From Candidatus Woesebacteria bacterium (GTDB taxonomy: Bacteria > Patescibacteriota > Microgenomatia > UBA8517), in NCBI GenBank assembly GCA_016926185.1, contig JAFGPD010000054.1:1-36500 (forward strand): a DNA stretch of 36,500 nt. Direction: 5' to 3'. Position numbers and translations under genes: made by a program. The notes under the pieces were generated by a model. That model was not told where the DNA came from. It did no database searches and saw only the letters and a program-made list of their open reading frames with translations. Below, piece by piece: positions 19,801 through 26,115 of this stretch (its first letter is position 1; each line of letters starts with the position of its first letter).

Positions 19801-21792
19801 GTGACCGGCAATCTAACGCTCAATGCCAATAATACCGGCGGTATAAGCTTGACCGGCGACACCAACGATCCCGATATCAATATAGGCGGAAATCTTACCG
19901 GCACCAACGGTGGCGGAACGGAAGATCTCACAACAGGAAGCGGCACTTGGACAGTTACGGGCAATGTTGATCTGACCGATGTTGGAACTTTCACCGCAAC
20001 TGACGGCAACGTTTTTCAAATGAACGGAGGTTCAACAACTTTGACCTCAGCCGGAGAATCTTTCCATACCTTTATTGCCTCTGGAGGTTCCCCTTCAACA
20101 GCTGATGCCATGACAGTCAATGGCAACTTTGCGGCAGCTGGAACAGCCTCTTTCACTCATGCAGTAGGAGACATGGACGTTAACGGCACCTTCAGCGCCT
20201 CCGACAGCGCCACCTTTGTCCACGCAGCCGGTGCAGACATTGATATCTATATTGCAGGTGATCTTAATCTCGCAAGCGGAACTAGCTGGACCGAAAACAC
20301 AACGTCAACTTCACAGGTAATTTTTAACGGTGACCTGACCTACACGGACAATGCGGGCGTAAGTATCGGAAACGTTGTAATAGGAAATTCCCCCGACACC
20401 ACTTATCTGTCAACTGACGCATCCGCTAACTCCCTCACTATAAACAGCACCGACTATTACTACACATGCGGATGGGAAGTTGATATTGGCAATGGCGGAA
20501 TAACAATAAACGGAACGTTTGATGCAACTTCCGATGAAGCAGGCTGCTCCGTTTATGACACCGGAGACCCCGAAACGACAATAAATGACGCAAATCTTTT
20601 CAACTTAAGCGGCACCGGAACTTTTGTCCCCGACCAGTCAACCATAATCTTTGATGACAGCAGCGGAACCAATGCTTTAACCACCGCCGGAACCGGAACT
20701 TTTTACAATATGGAAGTAAACGGCGCCAGTAACACCATGCAGCTTGCAGATGCACTGGACGTTGACAATGATCTTACTATCACAGCCGGAACTCTTGACT
20801 TAAACGGCAGTAATCAGCTGAATGTCGGCGGAAACTTTGATAACGATGATGGATTCGAGGCAGGAACCGGAAAAGTGGTCTTTGACGCCGATTCGGGAAC
20901 AAAGACAATTGATGCTCTGGGCGGATCTCCTGATGAGTTTTATGATGTTGAATTCAACCAAGGGACTTCGGCAACTTGGCAGCTGACCACGGCAATGGAA
21001 GTTGATAATGACTTCACAATAACCGACGGAACGGTCGATGTGAATGGCGCAAATCAGATAACGGTAACCGGTAACTGGGACAATACCGGCGGAACGTTTA
21101 CTGCAAGCACCGGAAAAGTTCTAATGAACGCACAAGATTCCGGCAACACCCTAAGCGGAACTATGACAGGAACCTCAAGTTTCTATGATCTGGAATTCAA
21201 CGACAGTGGGACAAGCGGTGCATGGACATTCGGAAACAATTCTGCAACGGTCACCCATGACTTTTTAATTTCAGGCGGGACTGTAACAGCACCGGGCAGC
21301 GGCTACACTCTTACAATAGCAGAAGACTTTACCAACAATGACGGCTTCACTCATAATTCCGGTGAGGTTGCCTTCAACTCAACAGCCAACTCATATCTTC
21401 TCTACACCGGCAATACAACCTTTTACGATCTTTCCATCACAACATCGGGCAGCAAACAGGTTTACTTTGATGAGGCTCAGGAAACAATAATAACAGACAA
21501 TGGATCGCTCACAATTCAGGGAACGGATTGTGCAAATCTCGTTTATCTTGACTCCAATGTTGACGACAACCCTTGGGATCTAAACGTCAGCACTACCGGA
21601 ACTACTATTGACATCGACTATGCTGATGTTGAAGACAGTAATTCCACCAACCCCATAAGCGCCGACAGCTCAACAGAAGTGAATGGTGGCAACACCAACT
21701 GGTCGATAGATGAAGGCACCTGCAGTGCCAGTGGTCTAAAACCAAGATTCTTTGGAGGAGTTAGAGGTCTGGATGGAGTGAGGATCAAGTAA
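16801..21792 (+). CDS. Large secreted surface protein: signal peptide, Gly-rich domain, then beta-strand repeat region
   Basis: Signal peptide; ELWGGGAGGGAGPG… Gly-rich N-terminal part; many repeats such as LTLSPTITAGRAY…STDYNLSTGLLNIASGSTLDAGSSAS. Confidence 0.85.
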   Translation: MNLKQKILLTILLLAIGFALPAKVKAAENVVTYSAGESGTYNPSTGTTQIVVELWGGGAGGGAGPGNTNGAGGGGGGGGAYVIKTISSPSSSYSYSVGTAGNGGSVGNPGDNGGSTTFDSGTYTAAGGTGGSVGPLGAGGAGGSGSGGDTNRDGGDGATAISAQSGGGGGGAGTDNPGGDAGTPNVYTPGTGGSSLGGDGGDGCNTGSNCTGGNADTASVYGGGGGGGMRNAAGGNGAGGYIRITETIPGTSISGVIRQTDESSAFDCSSGGPYTVRLRVDGSGTYSGDCTASSGAWAVSDVTLSSGQTIYAYIYNETPKGSTVLVATDSSHLDVDIFQNRVILRDEVNGSITNSEILAGNTADADDLITTSGTDVTVSSSYETHIYSGDTYAPGANVTTGKLHVVGTYTGSTETLTLTGTGTGTSRPLYVDGGSFTAPSTTDFEGDGDVGVEGTTYNALTFTPTITAGRAYSFTGAATINGNFTSNPTAASAQTLTVNLGGTTAVGSSYTTTLTGTTSGVTTLDTRPVSTDYNLSTGLLNIASGSTLDAGSSASTITLTGTAGTLWTNGGTFTEGSSTVIMNPDAAVTLFSADPGLYNLTLSPTITSGRTYTVGSGLTIGGDFNMNPSAGSSLALTVNMGGDITVAATGTTTLTGAGAGPATTTVDMRPVATDYDLSTGLLSIASGSVLDAGSSASLVTLTGTSGTLWTHNGTFTEGGSTVTFTPDADVTLFSANPTLNDLTLSPTITAGRAYGIGTALTINGDFEINPTAASSLALTVNAGGNITQSATSTLTLTGTTSGTSTLDLRPASTDYNIDTGFINIASAGTLDADAAASTIDLNGTSSTLFTVAGSFSQGNSTVTVTNASGTPTLNSGTVTFYNLTIDPSNLTINTSADNITVSNTLNIASGDTLNLASGQTLTVSTTLTLDGTISDSGGELNYTSTSDFPTTGTITAALTLDATNGNINVPNPANDYGGALTIYNNSASTRTVTLASGTIDVTGNLTLNANNTGGISLTGDTNDPDINIGGNLTGTNGGGTEDLTTGSGTWTVTGNVDLTDVGTFTATDGNVFQMNGGSTTLTSAGESFHTFIASGGSPSTADAMTVNGNFAAAGTASFTHAVGDMDVNGTFSASDSATFVHAAGADIDIYIAGDLNLASGTSWTENTTSTSQVIFNGDLTYTDNAGVSIGNVVIGNSPDTTYLSTDASANSLTINSTDYYYTCGWEVDIGNGGITINGTFDATSDEAGCSVYDTGDPETTINDANLFNLSGTGTFVPDQSTIIFDDSSGTNALTTAGTGTFYNMEVNGASNTMQLADALDVDNDLTITAGTLDLNGSNQLNVGGNFDNDDGFEAGTGKVVFDADSGTKTIDALGGSPDEFYDVEFNQGTSATWQLTTAMEVDNDFTITDGTVDVNGANQITVTGNWDNTGGTFTASTGKVLMNAQDSGNTLSGTMTGTSSFYDLEFNDSGTSGAWTFGNNSATVTHDFLISGGTVTAPGSGYTLTIAEDFTNNDGFTHNSGEVAFNSTANSYLLYTGNTTFYDLSITTSGSKQVYFDEAQETIITDNGSLTIQGTDCANLVYLDSNVDDNPWDLNVSTTGTTIDIDYADVEDSNSTNPISADSSTEVNGGNTNWSIDEGTCSASGLKPRFFGGVRGLDGVRIK
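18178..19446 (+). repeat. Three in-frame tandem ~420-426-bp repeat units in the surface protein
   Basis: Units start at L(T)FTPTITAGRAY (18178), LTLSPTITSGRTY (18598), LTLSPTITAGRAY (19024). Confidence 0.85.
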
Positions 21793-21841
21793 ATAGTATT
21801 TTTGTACATAGCAATGTAAATCAAAAATGCAAAATGAAAGC

Positions 21842-21895
21842 AAAATATCAAAAATAACTTTGAATTTTTAGTTACATTTTGATCTTTGATATTTT
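21842..21895. repeat. AT-rich inverted repeat (AAAATATCAAA … TTTGATATTTT) after the surface-protein gene
   Basis: 11-bp arms; could be a bidirectional 3' structure. Confidence 0.55.
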
Positions 21896-21991
21896 ATTTT
21901 CGATATTTATTAGAAATTCCTAATATGATCTTTGATTTAAAAAATTACTAATTGATGCACTCAAACTTGAAAATAACTAACTGATGATCGG

Positions 21992-22060
21992 GGTCTGCTG
22001 TGCGGGGAGGACAAATCTTTAAAAAACAAAAACAAAGAAAAAATCCCGTTAGCAAGCAAG
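21992..22060 (+). repeat. Left copy of a ~70-85-nt element inverted relative to 25995-26077
   Basis: TCTGCTGTGC-GGGGAGGACAAATC…TAAAAAAC…CCGTTAGCAAGCAAG matches reverse complement of 25995-26077. Confidence 0.75.
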
Positions 22061-22087
22061 CAAAAAAGCGCAGCAGATCCCACACCA

Positions 22088-22112
22088 ACATCAAGGTTCC
22101 GAACCTTGATGT
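22088..22112. repeat. REP-like palindrome family 1 (ACATCAAGGTTCCGAACCTTGATGT), copy 1, upstream of RT
   Basis: 12-bp perfect arms around one base. Confidence 0.92.
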
Positions 22113-22127
22113 GAGACCAGCTGATCT

Positions 22128-23336
22128 TTGTTTAACCTAAAGAATTTAATCGAGGCTTATTTGAGTTGTCGTCGTAACAAAAGGCGTACAATAAATGCAC
22201 TTAGGTTCGAGGAAGGTCTGGAAAAACACTTACTTAAACTTTCTGCAAAACTAAAAAGCAGAAACTACTCCCCCGGAAAAAGTATCTGCTTTATGGTTAA
22301 CTATCCCAAGGCCAGAGAGATCTTCGCAGCAGATTTTACCGATCGCATTGTCCACCACCTTCTAATAAACGCTATCGAAAAATATTTTGAAAAGAGATTC
22401 ATCTTTGATTCTTATGCTTGCAGGAGAGAAAAAGGTACTCACAATGCTGCTGCAAAAACACTAAAATTTATAAGAACTATTACTAATAACAAAACAAGGA
22501 ATGCTTACTACCTTCAACTGGATATAAGAAGTTTCTTTCCTGATCTTGATAAGAATATCTTGTTTAAAATCATTAAAAGAGAGGTTCTTGCTATGAAAAA
22601 AGGCAAAAATTGGAAAAGTGATATCCTCTGGCTAAGTAGAGTGATCATATATCATGATCCGACTGCAAATTATCAACTTAAAAGCCCTCCAGTTTTAATG
22701 AGAAAAATTCCACGCCACAAGTCTCTTTTTGGTAAAAGCAATAAAAAGGGTTTACCAATAGGAAACCTAACATCGCAATTTTTCGCAAATGTTTACCTTA
22801 ATGAATTGGATCAGTTTATTAAACGAAAATTAAAAGTAAAATACTACATCCGTTACGTCGATGATCTTCTGCTACTTTCCGAAAACAAAGATCAACTAAA
22901 AAGCTGGCGCAAAGAAATTAATAACTTTCTTATTAAAAAATTAAAACTAAGCTTACACCCGCAAAAAGATCATTTGAGATCTGTTTATCAGGGAATAGAT
23001 TTTCTAGGCTATGTGATCTTTCCTTCCCACGTATTAGTAAGAAAAAGGGTTGTGGATAATCTTAAAACAAAACTTTATAACCTTAATCAAAACAAACTAC
23101 CGCCGTCACTAAAAGAAATTGAAAAGACAACCGCACTGTTAAATTCCTACTTTGGTCATTTTCGAAAAGCAAATAGTTACAGCTTAAGAAAGGTTGTATA
23201 CAAAAAACACCTTGGGAAATATAAAAAGTTCCTCAAACCTCAAAATGATTTACTGTTTTTTGCCCACTTAAGCCATCCGGATAGCATTTTCCCTATCTCC
23301 TCTTCCCGCCCGATCAAAAATGAAAACTTTTTATGA
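22128..23336 (+). CDS. Diversity-generating retroelement reverse transcriptase
   Basis: YYLQLDIRSFFPDLD, GLPIGNLTSQFFANVYLNELDQFIK (DGR-type SQ motif), YYIRYVDDLLLLSE active site, FLGYVIF; TTG start. Confidence 0.95.
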   Translation: MFNLKNLIEAYLSCRRNKRRTINALRFEEGLEKHLLKLSAKLKSRNYSPGKSICFMVNYPKAREIFAADFTDRIVHHLLINAIEKYFEKRFIFDSYACRREKGTHNAAAKTLKFIRTITNNKTRNAYYLQLDIRSFFPDLDKNILFKIIKREVLAMKKGKNWKSDILWLSRVIIYHDPTANYQLKSPPVLMRKIPRHKSLFGKSNKKGLPIGNLTSQFFANVYLNELDQFIKRKLKVKYYIRYVDDLLLLSENKDQLKSWRKEINNFLIKKLKLSLHPQKDHLRSVYQGIDFLGYVIFPSHVLVRKRVVDNLKTKLYNLNQNKLPPSLKEIEKTTALLNSYFGHFRKANSYSLRKVVYKKHLGKYKKFLKPQNDLLFFAHLSHPDSIFPISSSRPIKNENFL

Positions 23337-23602
23337 TTAATCAGTTTCAGCTCATGTGCCATTCGAAGTCTTAATTTCAGCTTGTCAAAAGAGGCAGATG
23401 CACTTCTTATGACCGGCTCCTTGAGTTTGTTAGATAAGCTGTTTGCTTCAATAACCCCATCGATCACTTCCCAGCTATGATCAATAATGTTCTGGCCCAG
23501 CGTATATTTGTATGACTTGGGAAAGTTACTTACCATATTGTAAAGATAGATTATTAATTTGTATAAAGAGAGGTACAGGGGTAGGTGTTGAAGATTGGAC
23601 AT
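23240..23602 (-). CDS. avd: DGR accessory variability determinant (Avd-like four-helix protein)
   Basis: LPLYLSLYKLIIYLYNMVSNFPKSYKYTLGQNIIDHSWEVIDGVIEA pattern; located beside TR and RT. Confidence 0.85.
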   Translation of the reverse strand: MSNLQHLPLYLSLYKLIIYLYNMVSNFPKSYKYTLGQNIIDHSWEVIDGVIEANSLSNKLKEPVIRSASASFDKLKLRLRMAHELKLINHKKFSFLIGREEEIGKMLSGWLKWAKNSKSF

Positions 23603-23629
23603 TTATTTTTTCGCCCGGGTGTAAGCTCA

Positions 23630-23765
23630 AATCCCTGCGGACACAGCGAACGTAGTTATTATTGCTCTTAGTGTTGTTGTTCGTGTTGCCGTTACCCAAG
23701 TTCACGTTCCACGCGTTACTCTGACTATTATAGTTCTCCGTGCTCGACCAGTGGTTGCTGTTAGC
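23630..23765 (-). other. DGR template repeat (TR)
   Basis: 136 nt aligned to VR 24056-24194; 15 AAY codons, 14 of which differ in VR by substitution at A; 24-nt invariant 3' block ACGTTCGCTGTGTCCGCAGGGATT. Confidence 0.95.
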
Positions 23766-23855
23766 GTAATCCTTACCGGTTTCATCTATCCCCACCGAGA
23801 GTCTGACGGATTTTACCGAAAGACAATCTGTATTTCAATACCTTTAATCAACGAT

Positions 23856-23877
23856 ATCAAGGTTCTTAAACCTTGAT
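23856..23877. repeat. REP-like palindrome family 1 variant (ATCAAGGTT-CTTA-AACCTTGAT), copy 2, between TR and target gene
   Basis: 9-bp perfect arms, 4-nt loop. Confidence 0.88.
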
Positions 23878-24036
23878 GTTGAAAAGGTACGGTAAGGCGG
23901 ATTTGATTTCACACCCTCCCTATCCGGTCAGGGCCAAACTAAAGTGGTTGGTCCGGAAAGATCTGGCGTGATTAATTTTAGCTTTATTGCAACCATAAAG
24001 TCAAAGGGTAAGTAAAAAAACTAAAATTTTAAATTA

Positions 24037-24058
24037 ATTAAATTCTATAGAATTTAAT
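24037..24058. repeat. 22-nt perfect palindrome (ATTAAATTC-TATA-GAATTTAAT) at the VR 3' end
   Basis: 9-bp stem with TATA tetraloop; overlaps the target stop codon (24054-24056). Confidence 0.85.
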
Positions 24059-25139
24059 CCCTGCGGACACAGCGAACGTCGTAATCAGCGCTCTTATTGG
24101 TGTAGCCGGGCGTGTAGCCGTAACCCAAGCCCACGGGCCACGCGTGACTCTGACTACTATAGTTCTCCGTGCTCGACCAGTGGGCGCTGAGAGCGTTGGG
24201 TAAGTTATTCCCCGAGCCATTAATGTAGGCCTGCATCAGCTCTTTCTGGGTGGGAAGCCTCCAGTCTGTCTCCATTCCCGTTGCCCCGTCGTCATCTGTG
24301 TCTGCATTATCCCCGTCAAGCTGCAGGTAAAGACAAAATTCAGCTGCACTAACATCATCATCTTCCGAGTAAGCATTGAGTGGATCCTGATTATCACAAT
24401 AAGTGTTCGGGTCCCCCGCTGCATTAAAATTACAGGAATTACCCGTAGGACTGCTCCTGTCGTCACCGTCAACGTAAGAAAACTCATTATCAACCGATAC
24501 ATCACTTCTGTCCGTCCAGTATAGACCCGTGACCGAATCTTTATAGACCTTGTTGCTGGAAAGGGTTACTGTAGAACCGTTATCGGTGACACTCCTTGCC
24601 GTTCCTCCCGATGCTTCCAGTGACCAAGTGCTGGCTTCTTCGCCGGTGTACTCACTGTCTCCTCCTGCACAGGCTGAATCGCTTTCTCCATTGTTGTTTG
24701 AACAGTTGTAGTCGTCATATGCCATATTTTCTTGATTTGTTATATATGTTCCGAGACTGCAGGTCCCGGAGGTTCCTGTTTTTTGGGTTCTGTCGCCGTT
24801 TCCTGCGTAAAAAGTCGTTCCTGATAAACATGCACCCGCCGTGGCCGTGCCGTCGGGCTCCCATGCAGCTGATTCCATTATCCTGTTCCAATAAGTTCCC
24901 CAATTGTTACTCCAGTCGGCTGCATCCGTTGAACCGTAATTTGTGCCTTTTGCAACCAGCCAATCATAAGCTTCCTTTATCCTTGAAGTTGATGAGGAAG
25001 TCGGTGAACTTCCCGACTGTTCACCGCGGGCAAGGGTGAAAAAGTAAAGCAGCGCCCCGCCGGCAAGAAAGATTGCAAATACATACATCGGCACCTTTTT
25101 CTTTAAGAACTTCTTGAGTTTGCTGACGAAACGCTTCAT
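24054..25139 (-). CDS. DGR target (variable) protein, membrane-anchored, DUF1566 / C-type-lectin-like C-terminal domain
   Basis: N-terminal TM; TGLYWTD…DWRLPTQKELMQAYINGSG…HWSSTENYSSQSHAWPVGLGYGYTPGYTNKSADYDVRCVRRD; VR is the last ~45 codons. Confidence 0.93.
   Translation of the reverse strand: MKRFVSKLKKFLKKKVPMYVFAIFLAGGALLYFFTLARGEQSGSSPTSSSTSRIKEAYDWLVAKGTNYGSTDAADWSNNWGTYWNRIMESAAWEPDGTATAGACLSGTTFYAGNGDRTQKTGTSGTCSLGTYITNQENMAYDDYNCSNNNGESDSACAGGDSEYTGEEASTWSLEASGGTARSVTDNGSTVTLSSNKVYKDSVTGLYWTDRSDVSVDNEFSYVDGDDRSSPTGNSCNFNAAGDPNTYCDNQDPLNAYSEDDDVSAAEFCLYLQLDGDNADTDDDGATGMETDWRLPTQKELMQAYINGSGNNLPNALSAHWSSTENYSSQSHAWPVGLGYGYTPGYTNKSADYDVRCVRRD
24056..24194 (-). other. DGR variable repeat (VR)
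   Basis: Aligned to TR: 21 substitutions at TR adenines, 1 non-A substitution, one 3-nt insertion. Confidence 0.95.
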
Positions 25140-25177
25140 ACCTTCATTTTATTGTTATTTCATAACCCCGTCAACAT

Positions 25178-25198
25178 ATCAAGGTTCCGAACCTTGAT
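25178..25198. repeat. REP-like palindrome family 1 (ATCAAGGTTCCGAACCTTGAT), copy 3, between DGR target and RAYT
   Basis: Perfect arms; in the 92-nt divergent intergenic region. Confidence 0.92.
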
Positions 25199-25231
25199 AC
25201 GTTCTCAAGAAAGTTTTAAGATAATACTGGT

Positions 25232-25915
25232 ATGCCCAGCAGGTACTACAAAAGAAATTTTATCAAGGGATATTACTACCATATCTATAACCGCGGATCC
25301 CATAAAAATAAGGTATTTCTTGATGATAGCGACTTCGAGACCTTTCTTGAAATAACCGAATACTACTTACACTTTCCCCAAGGCAAACCCCTATCATGGA
25401 AAACAAGATATAAAGATGGTCCAAATAACAGCATCAAGGTTCCGAACCTTGTAAAGAGCTCTTTTACAATAAATTGTTTTTGCCTGATGCCCAATCATTT
25501 TCATTTTCTGGTTAAACAAAGTGAACAGCCGGATAAAGAAAACAGTATCACTAACTTTATGAGGCGTCTGATGATCACCTATGCAATGTATTTCAATGAT
25601 AAGTACGATCAATCCGGAAATCTTTTTCAAGGAAAATATAAAAATGTAAACGTCAGAAGTAACGACCAACTCCTCTACCTTTCAAAATATATCCACAAAA
25701 ACCCTTCGGAAATATTATCCAGCGGTCAGGAATTGGCTCAATATAAGTATTCAAGCTACCCTACCTATCTTGATTTTAAAAATAAATATAAGTGGGTTGA
25801 CAAAAAACCCATTCTCGACTTGGTTTCTAATAAAGATCAGTACAGAAAATACGAAGATTTCGTTGAAAAAATGCCACAAAGAGATTCATTAATCGAAAGA
25901 GTGATCCTTGAGTAA
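25232..25915 (+). CDS. REP-associated tyrosine transposase (RAYT, Y1/HUH family)
   Basis: GYYYHIYNRGSHKNKVF, CFCLMPNHFHFLVKQ HUH motif, RRLMITYAMYFNDKYDQSGNLFQGKYKN, YIHKNP. Confidence 0.95.
   Translation: MPSRYYKRNFIKGYYYHIYNRGSHKNKVFLDDSDFETFLEITEYYLHFPQGKPLSWKTRYKDGPNNSIKVPNLVKSSFTINCFCLMPNHFHFLVKQSEQPDKENSITNFMRRLMITYAMYFNDKYDQSGNLFQGKYKNVNVRSNDQLLYLSKYIHKNPSEILSSGQELAQYKYSSYPTYLDFKNKYKWVDKKPILDLVSNKDQYRKYEDFVEKMPQRDSLIERVILE
25433..25451. repeat. REP-like palindrome family 1, copy 4, inside the RAYT coding sequence
   Basis: ATCAAGGTTCCGAACCTTG, encodes IKVPNL. Confidence 0.9.
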
Positions 25916-25934
25916 CATCAAGGTTCGGAACCTT
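25915..25934. repeat. REP-like palindrome family 1, copy 5 (ACATCAAGGTTCGGAACCTT), touching the RAYT stop codon
   Basis: Opposite central base from copy 3, hence inverted orientation. Confidence 0.88.
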
Positions 25935-25994
25935 CCAATACAACCATGCAAAACACTACTTGATTCGAGGCTCAAACGAAGATAATATGATAGT

Positions 25995-26077
25995 TACTTG
26001 CTGGCTAACGGTTTCTCATCAGAAGCCTGGTTTTTATGTGTTTTTTATCTGATTTATCTCCCCTGCACAGCAGACCA
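25995..26077 (-). repeat. Right copy of the element inverted relative to 21992-22060
   Basis: Reverse complement reads TCTGCTGTGCAGGGGAGATAAATC…TAAAAAAC…CCGTTAGCCAGCAAG. Confidence 0.75.
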
Positions 26078-26083
26078 TACCAA

Positions 26084-26104
26084 ACATCAAGGTTCGGAAC
26101 CTTG
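26084..26104. repeat. REP-like palindrome family 1, copy 6
   Basis: ACATCAAGGTTCGGAACCTTG upstream of the LamG gene. Confidence 0.88.
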
Positions 26105-26115
26105 CAAAAAACCAT

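Noticed and set aside
17048-20019. Several long ORFs overlapping or antisense to the large surface protein
   Set aside because: Explained by GC-richer repetitive coding sequence lacking stops in other frames; no family features
23240-23602. The DGR Avd-like ORF as another S23-like four-helix IVS protein
   Set aside because: FPKSYKYTLGQ pattern and position beside TR/RT favour Avd; the true S23-like protein is at 16247-16651
23526-23795. 89-aa minus-strand ORF MGIDETGKDYANSNHWSSTENYNSQSNAWNVN…
   Set aside because: This is the DGR template repeat; the Asn-rich frame reflects AAY codons rather than a real protein
26011-26022. Minus-strand CTGATGAGAAAC resembling a hammerhead ribozyme core
   Set aside because: No stem II between CTGATGA and GAAA, and the left copy of the element lacks the motif
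22088-26104. CRISPR array from repeated ATCAAGGTTCSGAACCTTGAT
   Set aside because: Spacing is irregular (hundreds of bp to kb) with genes between copies and no cas genes
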